DNA of 8,125 nt, taken from assembly GCA_964427955.1 (NCBI GenBank), contig CAYRWY010000274.1, positions 1-8,125 on the forward strand, read 5' to 3'. The first letter of the stretch is position 1; every line of letters begins with the position of its first letter. A program made the position numbers and the translations under genes. Origin of the DNA: JACRBK01 sp964427955. Its GTDB lineage: Bacteria; Chloroflexota; Anaerolineae; Aggregatilineales; Aggregatilineaceae. Below are positions 1-4,513 of this stretch, piece after piece. The notes under the pieces are model-generated. The model made no database searches and was not told the DNA's origin. It saw nothing but the letters and a program-made list of their open reading frames with translations.

Positions 1-125
1 GGCGCGGGGGAAACGTCGTGGTAGGGGCGCTGCTTGCCGCGCCCAATCTCAATGCCTGTCCGCCTCTGAACCGCTGGCGGGGAGGGATTTAGGAATGTAG
101 AGGAGCGATTACCGGGGTGAAAGCC
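1..125. repeat. Left-edge intergenic segment with short repeat-like hairpin
   Basis: No gene is visible before the stop codon of the Uma2 gene. The segment starts with gtcgtgGTAGGGGC (15-28), which closely matches the left half of the 28-bp palindrome at 6258-6285 and its flank (gtcgtGTAGGGGC). A hairpin forms from GGGCGC (25-30) and GCGCCC (39-44) around an 8-nt loop. I infer that both belong to one intergenic repeat family, with this copy cut by the window edge or degraded. No clear intrinsic terminator for the Uma2 gene is seen here. Confidence 0.4.
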
Positions 126-668
126 TTACTCCTGGAAGATGTCTTTGACGGCCAGGACAAAACCCGGCAGCACGTCGCCGCCGTCCAGGATTTCATCCAG
201 ACGCACCTTTTTGACCGCCCGCCCAGGGAGGTAAACCTCGACCAGCTTGAATTCCAGATCGACCACCCAGACCACGGTGCCCACGGACAGATAGTTGACC
301 ACCTTGACGCGCATCTCGTGCGTGGTATTGGAGGGAGACAGCACTTCGACCGCCAGATCGGGCGGGACAGGGTTGTAACCTCTGGCCGAGAGCGGCCCCT
401 TCTCTTGGGCTAGAAAAGCCACGTCGGGAGCATAACGTTCGCCGGAAACCATGTAACCGCCCGCCTCGCCGGTTACGTACCCCAAATGGCGATCCTCGAC
501 CCAGGCCGCCAGACGGCGGGCGATCCGCATGGCGACGAATGAGACATATGGATTCGACGGCACTTCGACAATCTCCCCCCCGATGTATTCAAACAGCCGG
601 TCGGCGTTCTCAGGCCGCTCGACGAACTGATCAAATTCCTCCACGGTTATTCTGGTCTGAACCGCCAT
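126..668 (-). CDS. Uma2 family (DUF820) endonuclease-like protein
   Basis: A 180-residue protein of the Uma2 family, which has a PD-(D/E)XK nuclease-like fold and is strongly expanded in cyanobacteria and Chloroflexota; the biological role of most members is unknown. Family landmarks are present in order: an N-terminal TVEEF segment (8-12), GGEIVEV (30-36), YAPDVAFL with the putative metal-binding Asp82 (79-86), PPDLAVEVLSPS with Glu108 (102-113), Lys122 in the following helix, the VVWVVDLE strand (132-139), and a C-terminal DVLPGF (165-170). Asp82, Glu108 and Lys122 fit the nuclease core, so it looks catalytically intact. Length matches the usual 180-200 residues. The ATG start has GAGG 8 nt upstream (677-680). 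It has a probable promoter of its own and is separated from the upstream kinase gene by a terminator-like palindrome, so it is probably monocistronic. The family call is firm; a nuclease role is inferred from the family. Confidence 0.88.
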   Translation of the reverse strand: MAVQTRITVEEFDQFVERPENADRLFEYIGGEIVEVPSNPYVSFVAMRIARRLAAWVEDRHLGYVTGEAGGYMVSGERYAPDVAFLAQEKGPLSARGYNPVPPDLAVEVLSPSNTTHEMRVKVVNYLSVGTVVWVVDLEFKLVEVYLPGRAVKKVRLDEILDGGDVLPGFVLAVKDIFQE

Positions 669-676
669 TGCACCTA

Positions 677-706
677 CCTCTTTCGCCGGCGCTCTCGCAA
701 GCGCCG
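677..706 (-). promoter_or_regulatory. Ribosome binding site and leader hairpin of the Uma2 gene
   Basis: On the minus strand GAGG (677-680) lies 8 nt before the ATG. Just upstream a 7-bp hairpin, CGGCGCT/AGCGCCG (687-693 with 700-706, 6-nt loop), ends about 6 nt from the RBS. It could affect ribosome access, but this is inference only. Confidence 0.4.
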
Positions 707-731
707 CCTCCTGTCATGGTGACTTGTAGAA

Positions 732-737
732 AGTATA
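732..737 (-). promoter_or_regulatory. Candidate -10 box for the Uma2 gene
   Basis: TATACT on the minus strand (one mismatch to TATAAT) lies 63 nt upstream of the ATG, in a short AT-rich patch within GC-rich DNA. No good -35 hexamer is found at 16-18 bp spacing, so this is a weak call. Confidence 0.35.
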
Positions 738-790
738 ACATGGTTGGAAGAAAAGCAGTTCGCTCCACCGGCGGGCAGCGGATAAAGAGA

Positions 791-816
791 GGGGGAACAA
801 ACCGGTTTGTTCCCCC
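791..816 (-). terminator. 26-bp perfect palindrome, probable terminator of the histidine kinase gene
   Basis: The sequence is fully self-complementary: GGGGGAACAAACC followed by GGTTTGTTCCCCC. It begins 14 nt after the kinase stop codon (831-833). On the minus strand it is followed by TCTCTTTAT, only moderately T-rich, so it resembles an intrinsic terminator without a clean U-tract. Because it lies between two same-strand genes with their own start signals, insulating the Uma2 gene is the most likely role. Confidence 0.55.
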
Positions 817-830
817 CTGTGGTCGTCTTG

Positions 831-2948
831 CTAGTGCCCGTTGGCCCAGGTCACGTCGGGCGGCGGCGTCAGCGGCAGCGTGAAATAGAAGGTCGATCCG
901 GCTCCCAGGCGGCTTTCCAGGCCGATCTCGCCGCCGTGCTTCTCCACCAGGCTCTTGACGATGGCCAGCCCCAGCCCGGTACCCTCGATGCTCTCGGTCT
1001 CGGACGACCGCACGCGGTAGAACCGGGCGAAAATCTGCGCCTGGTCCTCCGGGCTGATCCCCAGCCCGTTGTCCTGGACGGCGATCTTGGTCAGGCTGTC
1101 GATCACCTCCGCCCGCACACAGACGCGGCCCTCGGGCGGGGTGTACTTGATCGCGTTGCTGACCAGGTTGGTGATGATCTGCGTCAGGCGGCTTTCGTCC
1201 GCCGGGATGGGCGGCAGATCCTGGGGAATCTGGACCTCGAAGGCCATCGCCTTTTCGATCAGTTGGGGATGGAACTGCTCGGCGATGTTCGTGAGCAGCG
1301 CGTTGAGCTGCACCCGGCTGTAGCGCAGCGTGATCCCGCTTTCGATGCGGGCCATGTCAAGCAGATCGTCGATCAACTGGCGCATGTGGGCGACGGCGGT
1401 ATGCACCCGGTGCATGTATTCCACGCCCTGCGGGTTGAGGGGATTGGTCATGTTGATCAGGTCCACGTAGCCCATGATCGAGGCCAGCGGATTCTTGAGA
1501 TCGTGCGAGGTCGTCGCCAGCAGCTCGTTCTTGAGGCGGTCGGTCTGGCGGAAGGGCGTGATGTCGTGCATGACCATCGACCAACCGACTTCCGGTTCCG
1601 GCACCACGCTGAGGTGGAACACCCGGTTGTCGGGCAGCGTCAGTTCCTCGACCAGGCCCTGCTTGATCGCCAGGGCGCGCTCGAACAACGGTAGCAGGGG
1701 CGTGAATTGGAACACCTCGGCAAACAACCGCCCGGTGTAGTCCTCCTTGGGCGGCAGGCGGAAGGCCGCCAGCGCCGCCTGGTTGACCAGCACCAGCCGG
1801 AGATCGGTGCCGACGACGATCACCACGTCGGCGATGTTGCTCAGGATCAGCTCAAGCTTCTGCCGCGCGCTCAGGGTCTCGTCGAACAGGTTGGCGTTGT
1901 CGATGGCGATGGCCGCCCGCGCCGCCAGCCGCTCGACAAAGGCGACATTAGCCTCGGTAAAGCCGTCCGGCGTGGCGCTTTCGAGCGTGATCACCGCCGA
2001 GACGTGATCCTGGCGCATGACCGGCACGGACAGTTGGGCGTGCGTGCCCGCCATGAGTTCCACGTAATCGGAGTCATGGCTGACATCCGCGATCTTTTCG
2101 GTCTTGCCGCGCCGCGCCACCCGCCCGCAGATGCCGCGATCCAGCGACCAGGGCTGCTTCACCATCGACTCCCAGGTGTCGGGGCGGAAGCCGTAGCCCA
2201 CGACGAAGTGCAGCGCGCGTTCAGCGGGACTCACGACCGCCACGCTGGCGGCATGACTGTCGGTGAAGCGCAGCGCCCAGTCCAGCATCAGGTTGAGCAC
2301 GCGATCCACGCTCAGGGTGTAGTTCAGCTCGCGGTCGATCCGGCTGAGGATTTCCAGTTCCCGCACGCGAATATTCAACTGCTCGTCGGTCAACTGGTAC
2401 AGCCGCGCGTTTTCGAGCGTGATGGCGATGTGCACGGCCAGCGCCGCCAGGAGCGTCTGCTGCTCGGCGTCGATAGGCTCGGAATGCAGCGAATTATCCG
2501 CCAGCAGCACCCCCTTGAAGCGGTCGCCGATCATCAGGGGCATGGAGTAGAACAATTTCAGATCCAGCGTGGTCAACAGCCAGCGCAGACTCATGCCCCG
2601 GTACGGGGCGGCACTATCGACCAGCACCGCCTCGCCTTTGATCCAGCGGCTCAACAAGGCATCCTGTTCCGCGCCGTCCAGATCGATCTGGACCTGTTCG
2701 AGCAAATACTGTGTATCCGCCGAGGGTACGGCCTGGCTGTAGGCCCCGAAGCTGAGACAGTTCATGCCCTGGTCGCGCAGCAGCACCACCCCACGGTCGA
2801 AGTGGAGCAGATGAGTCATGGATCGCATGAGCTTTTGCAGAATAGCGGCGCGATCCGAGGTCGCCCCGATTTCCGCCATGACATCGCGCAGCCGGGCTAA
2901 CCCTTCAGACCGGGTCTCCGGAGGAATCGATGGTTCGACTGTGGTCAT
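831..2948 (-). CDS. Soluble GAF-GAF-PAS sensor histidine kinase
   Basis: A 705-residue two-component sensor kinase. Domain order: GAF about 15-185 (ends LAALAVHIAITLENARLY), a short coiled linker 185-205, second GAF about 205-355 (ends RLAARAAIAIDNANLF), PAS about 362-465, then the kinase core. The H box is SHDLKNPL with phosphoacceptor His482; the N box is around NLVSNAIKYT (594-603); G1 is DNGLG (626-630); the F box is FARFYR (640-645); G2 is GTGLGLAI (656-663). All key residues are present, so it should be active. There is no signal peptide or membrane segment, which suggests a cytoplasmic sensor reading a diffusible or redox/light signal through the GAF or PAS domains; no chromophore-binding Cys can be assigned with confidence. 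The start is ATG, with AGGGGGA 5 nt upstream. A TATAAT box lies 54 nt upstream. No response regulator is in the window, so it is an orphan kinase here. Ligand and partner are unknown. Confidence 0.93.
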   Translation of the reverse strand: MTTVEPSIPPETRSEGLARLRDVMAEIGATSDRAAILQKLMRSMTHLLHFDRGVVLLRDQGMNCLSFGAYSQAVPSADTQYLLEQVQIDLDGAEQDALLSRWIKGEAVLVDSAAPYRGMSLRWLLTTLDLKLFYSMPLMIGDRFKGVLLADNSLHSEPIDAEQQTLLAALAVHIAITLENARLYQLTDEQLNIRVRELEILSRIDRELNYTLSVDRVLNLMLDWALRFTDSHAASVAVVSPAERALHFVVGYGFRPDTWESMVKQPWSLDRGICGRVARRGKTEKIADVSHDSDYVELMAGTHAQLSVPVMRQDHVSAVITLESATPDGFTEANVAFVERLAARAAIAIDNANLFDETLSARQKLELILSNIADVVIVVGTDLRLVLVNQAALAAFRLPPKEDYTGRLFAEVFQFTPLLPLFERALAIKQGLVEELTLPDNRVFHLSVVPEPEVGWSMVMHDITPFRQTDRLKNELLATTSHDLKNPLASIMGYVDLINMTNPLNPQGVEYMHRVHTAVAHMRQLIDDLLDMARIESGITLRYSRVQLNALLTNIAEQFHPQLIEKAMAFEVQIPQDLPPIPADESRLTQIITNLVSNAIKYTPPEGRVCVRAEVIDSLTKIAVQDNGLGISPEDQAQIFARFYRVRSSETESIEGTGLGLAIVKSLVEKHGGEIGLESRLGAGSTFYFTLPLTPPPDVTWANGH

Positions 2949-3002
2949 ACTGTCCCCCTAGACGCTCGCAAACCCCACTCCTTTGCTACTCTTCCCCACT
3001 AG

Positions 3003-3008
3003 ATTATA
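3003..3008 (-). promoter_or_regulatory. Perfect TATAAT -10 box for the histidine kinase gene
   Basis: The minus strand reads GGTGTATAATCTAG, an exact consensus -10 hexamer 54 nt upstream of the kinase ATG. The predicted leader is about 45-50 nt. The -35 position at 17 bp reads CTATCG, a poor match, which suggests activator dependence or a non-sigma70-type upstream element. The adjacent inverted repeat at 3010-3047 covers the -35 region. Confidence 0.55.
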
Positions 3009-3009
3009 C

Positions 3010-3047
3010 ACCAACCTTACTAACCCGATAGTACGGAACAGGTTGGT
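3010..3047. promoter_or_regulatory. Inverted repeat over the kinase promoter (candidate operator)
   Basis: An 8-bp perfect inverted repeat, ACCAACCT (3010-3017) and AGGTTGGT (3040-3047), encloses a second small repeat TACT/AGTA (3018-3021 with 3030-3033). It begins 1 bp upstream of the TATAAT box and covers the -35 region, a normal place for a regulator site. The plus strand has TTTTTT from 3047, so a weak plus-strand terminator is the alternative, but no plus-strand gene needs one. Confidence 0.35.
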
Positions 3048-3064
3048 TTTTTCACAGATTCAAT

Positions 3065-3102
3065 ATGAGTAGACAGAACAAACTACTCCTACTCATTTGA
3101 GT
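3065..3102. repeat. Clustered CTACTC/GAGTAG repeats and short palindromes
   Basis: ATGAGTAG (3065-3072) is the exact reverse complement of CTACTCAT (3089-3096). A tandem CTACTC pair occupies 3083-3094, and ACTCA-TT-TGAGT (3091-3102) is a further short palindrome. Another CTACTC is at 2986-2991. The cluster lies about 60-95 bp upstream of the kinase -10 box, consistent with an activator site, but no known regulator consensus is recognised. Together with the promoter and the foldback element, this accounts for the non-coding interval 2949-3298; no gene is seen in it. Confidence 0.3.
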
Positions 3103-3148
3103 CGGGCAAAGGAGGATTTTGGAGTTGGGAGAGCGGATCGTACCGCGA

Positions 3149-3295
3149 GCGATGCTGTTGGCGAACTACGTGCCAGAGCCTACCTCACCCCCCGGCCCCC
3201 TCTCCGAGGGCGGCGAGGGGGAGCACAGGCAAGTCCCCTCTCCAGACTTGGAGAGGGGATTTAGGGGTGAGGTATGAATTCGCCAACAGCATCGC
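3149..3295. repeat. 147-bp nested foldback (MITE/REP-like) repeat element
   Basis: Outer 17-bp perfect terminal inverted repeats GCGATGCTGTTGGCGAA (3149-3165) and its complement (3279-3295) enclose inner 11-bp perfect arms TACCTCACCCC (3181-3191) and GGGGTGAGGTA (3264-3274). Inside these, CCCCTCTCC occurs at 3197-3205 and again in a 10-bp hairpin (3234-3243 with 3250-3259, 6-nt loop), so the GGAGAGGGG arm can pair with either copy. No open reading frame or transposase is inside, and no target-site duplication is evident. It ends 3 bp from the stop codon of the M50 protease gene and may also act as a transcription barrier. I recall the CCTCACCCC/CCCCTCTCC core as widespread in Chloroflexota and cyanobacteria. 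Confidence 0.75.
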
Positions 3296-3298
3296 GTT

Positions 3299-4507
3299 CT
3301 ACGGCGCGTAGAAGGGGATCGGCACGAAGATCAGGGTGAACAGGATCACCGTCGCGATCCCGATCAGCGTGCGCGGCCAGCCCAGCGGCGTCAGATCGTC
3401 GTGCGGCGGCGGGTGGCGCAGCCCGGTCAGCAGGCCCATCATGGCCCAGATCAGCCAGGTGAACCAGAAGCCGAACACGCCCAGCAGCAGCAGGCCGACG
3501 AACACGAAGCGCGCGAGCGTCCAGGCGCGGCGGCCCAGCAGCGCGTACATGACGTGCCCGCCGTCGAACTGCCCCATCGGCAGCAGGTTGAGCGACGTCA
3601 GCAGCACGCCGAACCAGGCGGCCAGCGCCATCGGGTGGCCGAAAAAGACGAAGCGGTCCAGGTTGTGAGTGTGAACGGCCAGCGGCGCCAGCCAATCCAG
3701 CAGCGGCGGATTGGCGACGCGCAGGATTCCGGCGTCCATCCAGGTATCGGGCAATCCAATCGTCTGCGGCTGGTGCAGGCCGATCAGAAACGCGGGGATG
3801 GCGATGACCATCCCGGCCAGCGGCCCGGCGATGCCCACGTCGAACAACGCGCGGCGGTTCATCAAGGGGCTGCGGATGAAGATCACCGCGCCCAGCGTGC
3901 CGAGCGTGCCCGACACCGGAAGCGGGATGAAAAACGGCAGCGTGACTTTCGCGCCGTGCAGCCGGGCGGCGACATAATGGCCCATCTCGTGCACGCCCAG
4001 GATCGCCAGCAGCGTCAGCGAGAACGGCAGGCCATCGCGCAGGGCGGGCCACAGCACCGGCCAGTCCAGCGTACGCAGCGCGCGGATGGTCGTGTCGGCG
4101 GGAAAGCCGGTGACGGTCGCGCCCATCACCGCCGTCGTGGCCAGCGTGACCAGCAGCAGCAGCAGGTGCAGCCACCAGCGGGTCTGGACCCGGCTCTGCA
4201 CCAACGTCCCTTCCAGCGCGACCACCGTATCTTCCTCGTGATCGCGCCGGAGCATCGGGGTATAGCCTATCGGCTTGAACCGCTCGCTGAGCGTCGTATA
4301 CGCGGGACCCGGCGCGGCTTGCAGCTTGCCGCGGAAGATGTAGACCCGCTGGCTCTGGTGCGCCCCCTGCGGGTGCTCTTCTCCGGCGATCTCCAGCAGT
4401 CCGTCCAGCGCCGTCCGCAGCCGCTGCACCACCGGATCGACCGGGGGCACGTCCGCCGCGGGCGGTGAATAGGCGGGCAGATCACGATACGATTCCGATA
4501 GGCTCAT
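3299..4507 (-). CDS. Site-2 protease family integral membrane zinc metalloprotease (peptidase M50)
   Basis: A 402-residue membrane protease. Residues 1-105 form a soluble N-terminal region with an EEHPQGAHQSQRVYIFRG motif (43-60) resembling the EGY1-type/cyanobacterial subgroup. Hydrophobic segments lie at about 112-133, 160-181, 199-212, 225-245, 290-311, 333-362 and 380-399. The zinc motif HEMGH is at 173-177 (ligands His173 and His177, catalytic Glu174), and the third ligand lies in NLLPMGQFDGGH (307-318, Asp315). The stretch PFFIPLP...GTLGAVI (191-209) is typical of this group. All catalytic residues are present. Family members cleave substrates within the membrane, often to release regulators; the substrate here is unknown. 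It starts 6 bp after the dcd stop with only a weak SD-like AAAGTG, so translational coupling to dcd is likely. The stop codon is immediately followed by the foldback repeat. No PDZ domain is seen. Confidence 0.92.
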   Translation of the reverse strand: MSLSESYRDLPAYSPPAADVPPVDPVVQRLRTALDGLLEIAGEEHPQGAHQSQRVYIFRGKLQAAPGPAYTTLSERFKPIGYTPMLRRDHEEDTVVALEGTLVQSRVQTRWWLHLLLLLVTLATTAVMGATVTGFPADTTIRALRTLDWPVLWPALRDGLPFSLTLLAILGVHEMGHYVAARLHGAKVTLPFFIPLPVSGTLGTLGAVIFIRSPLMNRRALFDVGIAGPLAGMVIAIPAFLIGLHQPQTIGLPDTWMDAGILRVANPPLLDWLAPLAVHTHNLDRFVFFGHPMALAAWFGVLLTSLNLLPMGQFDGGHVMYALLGRRAWTLARFVFVGLLLLGVFGFWFTWLIWAMMGLLTGLRHPPPHDDLTPLGWPRTLIGIATVILFTLIFVPIPFYAP

Positions 4508-4513
4508 CGATTA

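Noticed and set aside
807..2900. Long plus-strand open frames opposite the histidine kinase (807-1694, 1707-2900)
   Set aside because: They are antisense shadows in GC-rich DNA. Their products are rich in His/Gln/Arg/Asp with no recognisable domain, and the minus-strand frame encodes a full kinase.
3149..3295. Autonomous insertion sequence or CRISPR array
   Set aside because: There is no transposase frame, no regularly spaced direct repeats and no target-site duplication. The repeats are inverted and nested.
3261..4175. Minus-strand frame overlapping the M50 gene and running into the foldback repeat
   Set aside because: It is an out-of-frame, Ala/Arg-rich product. The overlapping frame carries HEMGH and NLLPMGQFDGGH.
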